The position numbers and the translations under genes are program-made. A stretch of DNA of 23,950 nucleotides from Nemertoderma westbladi (Eukaryota; Xenacoelomorpha; Nemertodermatida; Nemertodermatidae), in the NCBI GenBank assembly GCA_032718475.1, contig JAUCBJ010008060.1, positions 1 through 23,950 of the forward strand, in the 5' to 3' direction. The notes below the pieces were generated by a model that was given only the letters and a program-made list of their open reading frames with translations, made no database searches and was not told the origin of the DNA. Each line of letters begins with the position of its first letter. Within the stretch, counting starts at the first letter, position 1. Shown one piece after another: positions 1 through 9,728 of the stretch.

Positions 1-2500
1 TATCAGTTATCCCACAAAAGCTTTTACATAAACAATAAAACAATATATAATTGAAATTCGAATTCATAATATAAATAGATTAATTAATTAAAATGGTATG
101 AGTCTAGCATATTATTCAGTCTGAGGCGGCCCACACTCTGATTGGCTGGGCGTTTTGTGGGCAGTTTAGTAGGTGGTACAAGGGGGCAACGTTATCACAA
201 AGATTACAGCGGCACGAGGCACAAGGGGAGTGAAAGCCCTGAGTTTTGCAGATTTTATGGTGAAAACCGTGTATAGACACTCTCGTAGTTACGTGACGCA
301 ATTTATTCATAGCAACGGTCCACCCTCGCGACTGGAAGGCTGGTGAAGTCCAGAAGTCGTGAGGGATGTCGTCGATTTTTGTTGCGACTTCAGCACGGTA
401 TTGGCGCAGTGCGTCGGTGTCAGGGAGATGGAACTGTGTTGCAATATCTTCTACAAGGTAATTCTCCTTGCACATTGCAAAAACAAGACGATTTAAAGTG
501 TTTTTATGTACACCAAGTGTCTTTTTAAGAAATGACGCCTTAACGCGGTCCAAACTGTGCAGGTTAGCGGTAGATAGATATTCCCAAAATACAGTAATGT
601 TGTATGTCAAGATGGGCATTATTTTAATACGAAAAATCGAGACTGCTGTTTTAAGGGACAGTACTCTAGGATTTTTAATGTTGTGTATGGCCATAGTCGC
701 TTTACAACAAACATTCGTAGTGTGTTTAGTAAAAACCAGTGTTGGTTGCAGTGTAACCCCTAGGTATGTGTAGGATGTTGCCATGGAGACGGATTCACCA
801 TTATAGTTGAATTTGTCTGCTTTGCTGAGCCTACCACCACGGCGGAATTTTATTACGGCTGTCTTTTTTATGTTTACTTTTAATCCATTCGCATTGGACC
901 ATTTGGAAAGAGAATCGAGTGCTGTCTGAATGGCTTCCTTCGAGTGGGAGTATACCAGAAGGTCATCTGCATAAAATAGAATTATCAGCAGTACAGACGC
1001 CAACTTGAGGGCCCCAACAAGGTCAGCGATGTATAGTATAAACAGAATGGGGCTAAGGGAATCGCCTTGTAGTAAGCCACGGATTTGTTTGATGGGGTTA
1101 GATTTTCGCAGGCCATCGTAAACAATAATAAAATTTGGTGCTAGTAGTAATTTAATAAATTCGATAAGGCGACCTTTCAAACCAAATTGAGATTTCAGTT
1201 TGCTGATTAGCCGGTTTCGTGGTACCGAGTCAAATGCCTTGCGGAAATCCACAAAACAGGCATAGACTGGCCTGGTTTGTATATTACCCTTGATGTCCTT
1301 TATGAGTTGCTCGAGAGGTTGCCTGGTGCTACGTCCTGGCAGGAATCCATATTGTTCGATTGGGATTTTTTCTCGTAAGGTTTTGAGTAACCTCTTAGCT
1401 ATTATACCAGTTAGGATTTTGTACACGTTACATAGCAATGCGATGCCACGATAGTTGTCTGGTAGCGTCCGGTCACCCTTACCCTTGTACAGGACTTTGC
1501 ATAAACATAGCGACCAATTGGAGACTAGTTTTAGTGAGAAGAAGCATGCGTTAAACAACATAACCCAGAATATCAGTGTCAGTGGTAACGCGGCCTTCAA
1601 GAATTCGTAAGGTAGACTGTCATATCCACCGGACTTTCTATTAGGTTTCTTCATTACTTCGTCCTGGACTTCTTCAGCAGTGAACGGAGCATTATAGGGG
1701 AGTTCATTTCTATCATCAGCATCTTGTTCGCTGTCGATATCACTAGATGTATCGTCGACAATTTGTGTTTGGGGATCGGGCTGTTCGGACAGCAGTTTAT
1801 TGAAGTGTGTCTCCCACAGAGCTAATGGGACAGGGCAGGGGGGGTCCGGGTGATGTTTCTTCCACCATTTGTAGGGAGTCGATTCTGCTTCGGCAATTAC
1901 TAATCTCTCTTGATGTTCAATGAAAGCATCGCGTTTATTATTTAGTAATTCCTTGTAACTGCATTTCAGTAGACAGAGGTCCTCGCGGAGACTGATGTCG
2001 GATTTTGCCCGGTTGTGCTGCGCGATGACCTTCTGGCGAAAGTTGTAGCATTCGGCATCGAACCAGCGATTATTATGATTGTTGCTGCTGCTAGATACTG
2101 TTACAGCTGCGTCCTTTATGGCCTCCGTGACATACTCATAGGCCGATTCAATGTCGTTGTCCTTCATCAGGTGATCTATCCCCACTTGCAAACGACTGTC
2201 TGATAGCAGGTTGTTTATACTGAGTTTACGCGTCTTCGTTGGTTTATTGTTAGTGGTTTCAGTAGGGGTTACATGATTGTCGTTTCTATGTAAGTTCCAG
2301 TGCATCTCTATTGGCACATGTTTTCTCATACCGTTTACAGGATAGTGTATCTCCGAAACACTAACATTGGCGAAAACCAGATCTATTAGGCTAGAACCAT
2401 TGTGGCAGTAATATGTAGCCTGAGTGCGGTCATTTTGAAGTTTAATTCCACGACCATATTCTTCCACAAAGCAGTCCATGTTATCTGTTTTTAATATTTT
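1..2500 (-). mobile_element. 5'-truncated LINE insertion
   Basis: This is the element carrying the RT ORF. Its 5' junction lies near 2480-2510, where coding similarity to the endonuclease stops. Its 3' UTR is the AT-rich stretch 1-115 and may continue beyond the window. No poly(A) tail or target-site duplication can be identified with confidence because the 3' end is not clearly inside the window. Confidence 0.8.
116..2479 (-). CDS. Non-LTR retrotransposon (LINE) ORF2: endonuclease tail plus reverse transcriptase
   Basis: The 787-codon ORF ends in TGA at 116-118. Residues about 17-65 resemble the C-terminal end of an APE-type endonuclease (SSLIDLVFAN, then KHVPIEMHW), so most of the nuclease is missing. 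The reverse transcriptase covers about residues 325-580: LPDNYRGIALL (339-349), YGFLPGRST (377-385), FVDFRKAFDS (409-418), QGDSLSP (471-477) and the catalytic FYADD (502-506). A terminal zinc-knuckle-like motif C758-x2-C761-x7-H769-x3-C773 is typical of LINE ORF2 C-termini. An in-frame TAA lies about 30 bp upstream of the first Met, and the sequence there turns into AT-rich DNA, so this is a 5'-truncated copy. The RT frame has no stops or frameshifts, which suggests a fairly recent insertion. Clade was not assigned; I/Jockey-like is a guess. Annotated Met is simply the first in frame and probably not a native start. Confidence 0.93.
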   Translation of the reverse strand: MDCFVEEYGRGIKLQNDRTQATYYCHNGSSLIDLVFANVSVSEIHYPVNGMRKHVPIEMHWNLHRNDNHVTPTETTNNKPTKTRKLSINNLLSDSRLQVGIDHLMKDNDIESAYEYVTEAIKDAAVTVSSSSNNHNNRWFDAECYNFRQKVIAQHNRAKSDISLREDLCLLKCSYKELLNNKRDAFIEHQERLVIAEAESTPYKWWKKHHPDPPCPVPLALWETHFNKLLSEQPDPQTQIVDDTSSDIDSEQDADDRNELPYNAPFTAEEVQDEVMKKPNRKSGGYDSLPYEFLKAALPLTLIFWVMLFNACFFSLKLVSNWSLCLCKVLYKGKGDRTLPDNYRGIALLCNVYKILTGIIAKRLLKTLREKIPIEQYGFLPGRSTRQPLEQLIKDIKGNIQTRPVYACFVDFRKAFDSVPRNRLISKLKSQFGLKGRLIEFIKLLLAPNFIIVYDGLRKSNPIKQIRGLLQGDSLSPILFILYIADLVGALKLASVLLIILFYADDLLVYSHSKEAIQTALDSLSKWSNANGLKVNIKKTAVIKFRRGGRLSKADKFNYNGESVSMATSYTYLGVTLQPTLVFTKHTTNVCCKATMAIHNIKNPRVLSLKTAVSIFRIKIMPILTYNITVFWEYLSTANLHSLDRVKASFLKKTLGVHKNTLNRLVFAMCKENYLVEDIATQFHLPDTDALRQYRAEVATKIDDIPHDFWTSPAFQSRGWTVAMNKLRHVTTRVSIHGFHHKICKTQGFHSPCASCRCNLCDNVAPLYHLLNCPQNAQPIRVWAASD

Positions 2501-2730
2501 AATCTTATATTAATATTCATTCCCAATAATTGAACAATAATATAACAAACAAAATTAGCTCCGTGCCCTGCACCAGGACATAATACATTTACTTCTGGCC
2601 AAGTTGTTTTTTAGTAAGAAATCATTTAGATTATTTTATATTTTGATAATTTAAGATAAAAGCAAAAAAGTTCTTGTTAAATATTTGTAAATAGGTGTTT
2701 TTAACAACTCGTAGCTAAATAACTTGAAAA
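2501..2730. other. AT-rich spacer
   Basis: No ORF or recognisable element was seen between the LINE junction and the minisatellite. The sequence is AT-rich with short poly(A)/poly(T) runs. Confidence 0.6.
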
Positions 2731-3050
2731 TTGAACAATCTGGCCAGGCCACCTTCAACCTGTAAGAAAAGGGAACAATCCGGCCAGGCCACCTTCAACC
2801 TGTAAGAAAAGGGAACAATCCGGCCAGGCCACCTTCAACCTGTAAGAAAAGGGAACAATCCGGCCAGGCCACCTTCAACCTGTAAGAAAAGGGAACAATC
2901 CGGCCAGGCCTTCAACCTGTAAGAAAAGGGAACAATCCGGCCAGGCCACCTTCAACCTGTAAGAAAAGGGAACAATCCGGCCAGGCCACCTTCAACCTGT
3001 AAGAAAAGGGAACAATCCGGCCAGGCCACCTTCAACCTGTAAGAAAAGGG
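2731..3050. repeat. 40-bp minisatellite, 8 tandem copies
   Basis: The unit starts gggaacaatccggccaggcc and continues accttcaacctgtaagaaaa. Copies start at 2731, 2771, 2811, 2851, 2891, 2928, 2968 and 3008. The first copy has two or three substitutions, and the fifth (2891-2927) is 37 bp because of a 3-bp deletion. The rest are identical, which implies very recent expansion or homogenisation. The 40-bp period is not a multiple of three, so it is not a coding repeat, and there are no unique spacers between units. Confidence 0.97.
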
Positions 3051-4345
3051 TGTCGAACTATCTTCATACCAAATTTTGTTGCATTTGGTGTAAAATGTTC
3101 GTAAATTGCAAAAAAAAATTTTCCCTACGCAATTGGGGGTGGGACATTTTTCTATCTTTTTTCACTTTCCATTAATATTTTGACTGAGCAGTTTTTTTTA
3201 TACTTACTTATATACTTATCGTATATACTTAAACTACTGTATACTTGTTTTTGCATTGTACAACCTGTATCTAAATATTCAGTAGGTACCGGCCAGTACA
3301 ATGCAAAAAAAAGTCACAATGACAAAACACCGTAAGTCTGACAGTTACGTTGTTTTTGCATTGTGTAAATTTAATACACTAATTAGGGGGGGGGGGGGGG
3401 GGGGGCTTTTTACATTGAATATCTCGAGAACAAAGTAGAGTAGATACGGTGTTCTCAAATATACCATTAGATAGAACACATTTTTTCGATCCAGAAAAAG
3501 TAGATTTTGGAAAAATGCGACTTAGGGTCTTTTTCCATTGCACGGCAGATGTGATATTCTTTCCATAGTTACTGCGATTCCACTTATTGTAGGCCTACTC
3601 TTCAACTCTTGATGCTGCCTTAATCAATGTTAAATAATTGAATGTTCTGGAATATTTTATGTATTTAAGTAGAAACTACATAATCAATATGACCATCCCA
3701 ATATAACCAACCATCCCTCTCAAGTCCCACCGTGTCCCAACTCAAATCTCCAACTCACCACTCCCTGGAACTAAGTACATCCGCTAAACTAAGTTTATTC
3801 GTGGATTGATACCAAAATAAGATTCCATTCCGAAATATTTATACTCAGAATTAACTTTTTGTGGTATCGCTATTATTATTTTGGACATAAATAAACATTA
3901 ATTATTCCGGCCACAAATTGATTATTACTAATATTACTTGTTTTACAAATGTGTGGACTGGGGCCACAACAAAAGTAGTAACCAGTTCAACAGACCGCAG
4001 CTCAGTGGCGTTGCAATATTCAATAACAAATAATTTTTTCGTGAATATTCGATTCAAAATAAATTTGCTGTAAATATTCGCGGCAACTTTAATTGGCTTT
4101 GAACTTTTGCGGTGAATTTAAATTAGTGATATTGATCATGTTTGACTAGTTTGTATGTGGAGTTTTTCCCCCAAGAAAGGAAAACTCTAAATAAACGAAC
4201 CTTTGGAGAGGAAGTTTCGTTTCAACGTTGTTATTAATAATAGCGTCTGTCACCTACTAATAATGAAAGACACATTGATTAATTTATATCCAACAAATCA
4301 ACCATTGGACACCCAGCCCTTTAATTCTACCAAACCAATAGAAAC
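3051..4345. other. Intergenic AT-rich region with short inverted repeats and a poly(G) tract
   Basis: No convincing gene was seen. A 14-bp inverted repeat (tttttgcattgtac at 3248-3261 and its complement at 3296-3309) has a further partial direct copy at 3352-3365. A run of 20 G occupies 3386-3405. The SDAD1 transcript (minus strand) should terminate within this region. ATTAAA on the minus strand at 4320-4325, about 21 nt after the stop codon, is the only close poly(A)-signal candidate. Confidence 0.5.
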
Positions 4346-6343
4346 TCAACGCTTCATTCTCTTCATCAAGGATTTCCTCAGCGACAACTGTTTCTCGCGG
4401 AATGATCTTTTTGTTTTTATTTTCATTTTATTTTTAATCATACCGAATGGCTTTTGTTTGAGTTTTTCCCGGTTTGTGGTGCTAGCCAAGGGGTTAGCTC
4501 GCTTCACACGATATTTATGTTGAGTTTTATCGGTTTTCCCGTCAAGAACCGATTCCATACGTGACGATTTATCGTGTTTTCGTTTCTTATAAATATTCTC
4601 GATGGAATCCAAAGTTGCCAACTCATCTCCCCAGTGCGCTCCACTATCACTCATCTTCCGTTTACTGCCTGTCTTACTGAATTTAATTCCTTTTTCTAGC
4701 TGATGTCTCTGAATCTTAGAATGATCTTCTTGGGTAAACAAACGATTCACCGAAATACTTTCAGTGTCTTCCTCTTTCTCATCTTCTCGTGGCTCTTCGT
4801 CTTCATCGGAATGACTGACATTAATCCACTCATCATCTTCATCGGATTCCTCATCATCAGTATCGCTGACCAACTCTTCTTCTTCTTCATCGACCAGCAC
4901 TTCCGCCCCAGGGACTCCTGTTTTGGTGTCCTCCTTTCCGAACTGCGGAACTAGAACCTCCACCGAGGCAGTCGTTGGTCGCCCGCGATCCCGTTTCTTC
5001 AGCAGCTGTGGGTAACGCAGTCGGTATAGTTGTAGCAATGAGCGGGCAGCGGCGAGTACAGGTCTGTCCCGATGGTGTTTGTACTCGACGAGGTCGCTAA
5101 GTAACTCTTCGCTCATCGCCAACGGGCACCGCGCGCAGACCTCGCGTACTGCATTCAACCCAACCGCCATGACGTCAGCGCTGTTCCGTTCCGTGATGAA
5201 GTTATTAGCGATGGTTCGAAGGAGGGGTTCAATCGCGTCTGGTGGTACCAGAGCATGGGAGGCCTGGGCCGTGAACAGCAGCAGTTTGGTGACTTCCTTG
5301 TGACTCGGTTTTAGGTAGCGCTGGATATAAGGGTAAACATTCAACAGGATCAACTCATGCAGTCCAATGAGTCGGGATATCAGATTCAATATCAACATCT
5401 TGATCTCGAACCTCTGATTGGCTGATTCCTGAGTTAATCTGGCAAATAGTCGTTCAGCGAATCCCTGACAGTCATGAATCAAATGTATAGCGGAGAAGTT
5501 AAATAGACATGCCTTCTGTTTCTTTTGTTTTGAAATGTTCTTCAGAGATTTATTGAGTTTTCGCTGTTTTTTCCGGGTTTTCTTTGTAACTTTGTGGGAT
5601 ACCATCAACTCTTTCAATGTCGGTCCCTCGTTCTCGGATTCACTGTCATCTTCCTCCACATCTTTGCCTAAGAAGAATTGCAAGGCAGCTACTTGGACTT
5701 TGGCGACGCGACTGAAACATGCTTCCACTATTACGTTTACCGTTTTAGTATCGTTCCATATCTGTTTGCGGTAAAGTTCCACCATAACATCGAGCGACAT
5801 TTTAGCCGCCTTTACGTCCGAATCTTTTAACATGAGATACATGAAGTTCTGCAGTGATGAGTTCAGTTTCTGATTCTTACGTTTAGAGTTAACAGATTTT
5901 ATGTCCATGACGATGTGTTCGTATAAAATCTTTCGGAGAATTTGGTCGCGACAACATAATAATTTAAAAAATAACTCGAGAACAGCGGTTGGACTAACAA
6001 TATCCTTCATTCTCAACATCATTAACGCCTTGCAGAAACAAAGTCGACTTTCCGGAGACATTACTTTTGCGTGGTTACCTAGAACCTCAAGCAACTGAGT
6101 GGAGAAGTTTGATAACTTATCCGGATAGCAATGTGATACATGGGACACAAACATAACGAGTTCTAAGAGGTCCTTGGAAGGGTTAGCGCAGGATGGGTTG
6201 TGATTGAAGACCGCCATTTGTGTTTGAAAATGTCTGTACTGTTGGTGAAACTCATCTTGATAGGATTCAGGGTCTCGTTTAATTAGGTTTTGTAGTTGTT
6301 GAATGTTGTTTGGAAGTTGATTTCCTCGCTTTCGATAAGACAT
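4346..6343 (-). CDS. SDAD1: SDA1 homologue (SDAD1), ribosome biogenesis; single-exon copy
   Basis: The protein has 665 residues, close to the roughly 690 of animal SDAD1, and covers the family end to end. The N-terminal helical SDA1 region includes LQNLIKRDPESYQDEF (17-32), ELVMFVSHVSHCYPDKLSNF (61-80), LRKILYEHIVMDIK (136-149) and SLDVMVELYRKQIWNDTKTV (183-202). A central conserved block runs FNFSAIHLIHD (281-291) to RCPLAMSEELL (405-415). An acidic stretch (485-525) and a lysine/arginine-rich C-terminus (585-665) follow, both typical of nucleolar factors. Known family role: yeast Sda1 acts in 60S pre-ribosome maturation and export and in cell-cycle progression. The start Met is followed by SYRKRGNQLPNN, matching the family's N-terminus. 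No intron, stop or frameshift interrupts the frame, whereas animal SDAD1 genes usually have many exons. This is therefore either an intact retrocopy or an intron-loss locus; coding integrity argues for function. Confidence 0.95.
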   Translation of the reverse strand: MSYRKRGNQLPNNIQQLQNLIKRDPESYQDEFHQQYRHFQTQMAVFNHNPSCANPSKDLLELVMFVSHVSHCYPDKLSNFSTQLLEVLGNHAKVMSPESRLCFCKALMMLRMKDIVSPTAVLELFFKLLCCRDQILRKILYEHIVMDIKSVNSKRKNQKLNSSLQNFMYLMLKDSDVKAAKMSLDVMVELYRKQIWNDTKTVNVIVEACFSRVAKVQVAALQFFLGKDVEEDDSESENEGPTLKELMVSHKVTKKTRKKQRKLNKSLKNISKQKKQKACLFNFSAIHLIHDCQGFAERLFARLTQESANQRFEIKMLILNLISRLIGLHELILLNVYPYIQRYLKPSHKEVTKLLLFTAQASHALVPPDAIEPLLRTIANNFITERNSADVMAVGLNAVREVCARCPLAMSEELLSDLVEYKHHRDRPVLAAARSLLQLYRLRYPQLLKKRDRGRPTTASVEVLVPQFGKEDTKTGVPGAEVLVDEEEEELVSDTDDEESDEDDEWINVSHSDEDEEPREDEKEEDTESISVNRLFTQEDHSKIQRHQLEKGIKFSKTGSKRKMSDSGAHWGDELATLDSIENIYKKRKHDKSSRMESVLDGKTDKTQHKYRVKRANPLASTTNREKLKQKPFGMIKNKMKIKTKRSFREKQLSLRKSLMKRMKR

Positions 6344-6500
6344 TCTGACAAACCCGGCGATCCTTAACTGCGTAATGTCTAATTAGTTGAATCTTGAATA
6401 TATTGCAGTATTGTAGTATTGCCAGATTGCATGCAGAACCGGTAAGTACATGAAGTACCGTATGAAGTACAGAAAGGCAGAAGTCAGAAGTAGGGCATGT
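6344..6500 (-). promoter_or_regulatory. Presumed 5' leader / proximal promoter of SDAD1
   Basis: This is the segment immediately upstream of the SDAD1 ATG on the minus strand. No strong TATA box was seen. On the minus strand the sequence just before the ATG reads tttgtcag-a-ATG, which could also be a weak 3' splice site for a 5'-UTR intron. The function is inferred from position only. Confidence 0.3.
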
Positions 6501-7000
6501 ACGCTCCCATTGAGAGCGGGCGCCACACAGGCGCAGAAAACTCAGAGCGCGGCGCCGTACAGGGGCACAGGCGCAGAAAATTGATGCGCGGCTCAAACTT
6601 GCAAGTCAGTAAGTACTGAAGTAGGCCTACCCCTGGCAGACTGCCGACGACTGGACTACCGGTAACAGGCAGACAGGGTAATGACAATACAGATAAGAGA
6701 TAATAAGCCTCCTACTTCAGTACTTGCTGACTTGGCACTTGGCAGCTTGGTGTGCTTAGGCCAGTTGCCAGTAGGCAGGCAGGTAGGCCTAGGTGGTAGG
6801 AGATTTCGCGCAGTATTTCTGCTGCTGTGCTGTGCGCGCCAATCTCGCGCAGAATTTCTGCTGCGCGAGCCAATCTCGCGCAGAATTTCTGCTGCGCGAG
6901 CCAATCTCGCGCAGTTTTTCTGCTGCGCACGCGGATTTTGCACTGTTTTCGACTGCGCAGGCGCACATTTTTTTCTGCGCCACGTCGCGTTCGGCGCACA
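6500..7000. promoter_or_regulatory. GC/CpG-rich island upstream of SDAD1 with NRF1-like motifs
   Basis: This stands out against the AT-rich surroundings. It carries repeated GCGC motifs, a duplicated caggcgcagaaaa element (about 6528 and 6570), and NRF1-like sites tgcgcacgcgg (6924-6934) and tgcgcaggcgca (6954-6965). The NRF1 consensus is roughly YGCGCAYGCGCR. Its position, 150-650 bp upstream of a housekeeping gene, fits a CpG promoter. The GC hairpin units described separately lie inside it, so a repeat origin is an alternative. Confidence 0.35.
6840..6932. repeat. Three tandem 31-bp units, each a GC-rich hairpin
   Basis: Units lie at 6840-6870, 6871-6901 and 6902-6932. The first two units are identical and each contains ctcgcgcag ... 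ctgcgcgag, a perfect 9-bp inverted repeat around an 8-nt loop. The third is diverged in loop and right arm. Degenerate half units flank the array on both sides (about 6801-6839 and 6933-6965). Both strands give open but low-complexity reading frames here, which are not genes. Confidence 0.9.
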
Positions 7001-7400
7001 AAAAAATCACTTAGCAGAAGGGCCGTTATGCGTTACAATGCCTGAATGCTGCATTGTGCAATGTTTATCAACTATAACTGTATAATTCAGTAATTGCAGA
7101 ATTGCCGGTATCGGTGTGTAGTGACTACATTACATCAGTAGGCCTACAAACAGACTACAGGCAGACAGGACTGACACAGTGCCGCAGTGCTGCAGTGATA
7201 GGACAACACTGACTACTTTAGTATGTAGTACTTACTGTAGGCCTAGACAAAAGCAGAAATGGACTGCTTAATATGGCAGTCTGTAGAATGTAGGCCGCTG
7301 TATTCAGGTATTTAATAAGTACAGTACAGTAGCAATAGCAGCGCAGGTCAACCCATAACAATTTCGCAATTCATCCTAACCTTTTTTTTTATACTACTGT
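7001..7400. other. Intergenic, rich in short GTAGGCCTAC-type and cagacagg motifs
   Basis: No gene was seen. TAGGCCTA-type palindromes occur near 7138 and 7218. Short motifs such as gtagtact, cagacagg and gcagtgctgcagtg recur in a degenerate way. Confidence 0.5.
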
Positions 7401-7404
7401 ATAT

Positions 7405-7515
7405 TAACGATTATATATTATATATATATTATATTATATTATTATATTATATATATTATATTATATATATATATATATTATTATATATATTATATTGTAT
7501 ATTAAAATATTATAA
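7405..7515. repeat. TA/TTATA-rich simple repeat
   Basis: About 110 bp is built almost only of alternating TA and TTATA words. This is simple AT microsatellite DNA. Confidence 0.9.
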
Positions 7516-9016
7516 TGATACCCCAAAAAGTCTATAAAAATATATTATTCGGATCACTTTCAATTTCCTGTTTCTTTCCTTAGCAACATGGATTTTACAT
7601 AGCAACAATAAGGCTACTATTGGTGGTGTTATCTCAGAACTTGGCGTAGATAAACTTTAGTCCAATGACTATCGATTGACTAAACTTTGCACTATCACAT
7701 AGTTACCAATTTAGTTTCCGGAGCAACTGAAAATTGTATATAATTTCCTCATTTTTACTACCACCATTTTGGCTGGTACAAAATTGTAAGCTTATTAACA
7801 CTTCTTCTCTACAAAACGGGGGTACTGTATGTAACCAATCAGATTTGTCGACCCCAAAAACCCTTATTCCAAAAAAAATTCCAATCCATATGATAAACTA
7901 TTGTGATTTTTAAACTAACATTTTACTCATGTACTACAGTACATCGAATATAAGTGAAATTTATTAACAGGTAGACAGTATTAATTATACAATTAAATCT
8001 AATTAAAGTTTATTGGAAGTTATCTCCTGCATGGATTTGATAAATCGTTAATCCATCTTGACTTTTGGTCGACTGAAGTAAACTGAGTTACCGTCTGTTT
8101 ACGTTCAGTTTTGCTGAACAATGTCGCCATTTTCTTTGGTCATTTTCTGTTTCTTCTATTAGATGTTTCAACATAATGGTTTACAGTACACGGTAAACAA
8201 TTATTTACATACAGTACAGTACCTAGTCCCGTCACTGCAAACTGGATAATAAAGCAGCACGCATTAATATAAATGGAAATAATACATTCTAGAATACGGT
8301 AATTGAAGTTGTTTCCATGTCATTGATTAATTTGCAGCGTTCCGTCGTATAGGCCGCTACGCTGCAAAGTAGTACTTTGTAGCGCTACGAGTAATTAACT
8401 AGAACGCTGTTAAGTTGACATAATGTAACAAAATAAATTAATTACACCTTTAACGTAAATAGTGCAATCCCAATTTTATTATTTGAAAAATCTTCGCTAA
8501 CATTAAATGATGAATAACTAAATTATTACATTTCCATGGCGTGAAATTATATATATTTTTTCCATCAGTTACCTTAATATATCGGTTAATTTTTTATATA
8601 TTCAAAAATGTGATGCTTCTTCTAGTTACCGAGATATAGCAATTAATGTGTTACACGCCAGTGTAAATATTACAGTAGGCCTACTCAGTTCCCATTGAAT
8701 CACACCTTACTGTATTTTGAAATTAATTAAATTATTCTGGAATATCACCAATTTGCTACTTACTCCTCTCCACTGTTCCTTTTGTTTGCCTTATGTTATG
8801 CAAAGTTGTTGCGCGGAATTTACATGAATAAACATAATGAACCGCTAAATAAAATTTTATAGACTTTCATTGGGCATTAACAAGGTACAGTAAATATAGA
8901 ATACAAAATACAGTATGTGGTTCGGATTGATTGCGAAATACAGTACTTATGATGGGTATTTTCCTAGATTGACTCGACGAATTATAATATTACAAAGTGA
9001 CCCGTAATATACTGTA
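7516..9016. other. Intergenic AT-rich DNA
   Basis: No coding region or RNA gene was recognised. It contains a 10-bp perfect inverted repeat (8331-8340 with 8359-8368) next to a small palindrome at 8365-8379, an attctagaat palindrome at 8286-8295, and a TAGGCCTA motif near 8675. Confidence 0.5.
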
Positions 9017-9305
9017 GTGTCATTTTCTGATGACACAGACCCCCCCCCCCCCCATGTTTCTACAAATCTTTATAATTTTGCTTGCAATTTGAAACACAAC
9101 TTGTTCAACTCACCTTCGTTGTCCCCAAGAAGCCGGAATTTTCTATTTTGCCTTTGTCTTTTGCGAAATCGCACCCTTCGTTTCGTGGCCTTTCTTCACA
9201 TAAATCGTAATTTGTTTCATATCATTAGAAAGCTTGCTTTGCAAAGGATTCCAAATATGCAACAATTTCTGTATTTCGTTGAGAAACAACTGAGATGGGC
9301 GTTAA
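9017..9305 (+). repeat. Dispersed C-tract repeat, diverged copy C
   Basis: It begins with a small hairpin (gtgtcat ... atgacac, 9017-9036), then 14 C (9040-9053), then sequence clearly related to the copies at 10522-10853 and 11984-12360. Shared words include tgcaatttgaaacac, gaaagct and aaaggattccaaatat, then a gagaaacaactgagat-like end. The open frame across it is repeat-derived and not supported as a gene. Confidence 0.75.
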
Positions 9306-9630
9306 AAGATTGCAAGAATTATCGTTCGCTGTAGGCCACTTATTCTATTTGGTTAGGGTGTATATATTTTAGTATTATTTTGTGGTTACCCTCCTCCCCA
9401 TTTCCTGTTACATCCCCCGTCGCCCTTTGCAATAACTTTTACTTCCTACCCCTTCCATTCCTGTTACATCCATCCCCACAGTATTACAAAGAAAAACAGT
9501 CTTGCAGTACAGTGTCTTATCGTTTCATTCGTATCAATGATTACTTAAGTGCATTAATTCTAGAACATTCAGTACAGCGTTTGAATAGCTTTATCCTCAA
9601 AAGTAATACCGTATTTATTTTCTATATAAA

Positions 9631-9728
9631 GTAGGCCTACAGTAGGCCTATAGTAGGCCTACAGTAGGCCTACAGTAGGCCTACAGTAGGTCTACAGTAG
9701 GCCTACTGTAGGCCTACAGTAGGCCTGT
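9631..9728. repeat. 12-bp tandem array of the TAGGCCTA palindrome
   Basis: About eight copies of agtaggcctaca, with minor variants (gtaggtctac, ctactgtagg). Single copies of the same palindrome are scattered across the window (near 6625, 7138, 8675, 10305, 11300, 12745). The core GTAGGCCTAC is self-complementary. Confidence 0.95.

Noticed and set aside
468-773. Plus-strand frames opposite the LINE ORF and opposite SDAD1 (for example 4703-4954, 5079-5303, 5535-5774)
   Set aside because: They are antisense shadows of well-supported coding sequence, with no domain similarity.
2731-3050. CRISPR-like array
   Set aside because: The repeats are directly tandem with no unique spacers, and the sequence is eukaryotic. 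It is a minisatellite.
6656-7085. Several overlapping 70-130-codon frames in the GC-rich island
   Set aside because: Many frames on both strands are open at once over hairpin tandem repeats. They show low-complexity Ala/Arg/Ser composition and no domain.
9017-9334. 105-codon ORF, and similar frames at 10645-10875 and 12087-12401
   Set aside because: All lie within the three copies of one non-coding dispersed repeat and share no common protein reading.
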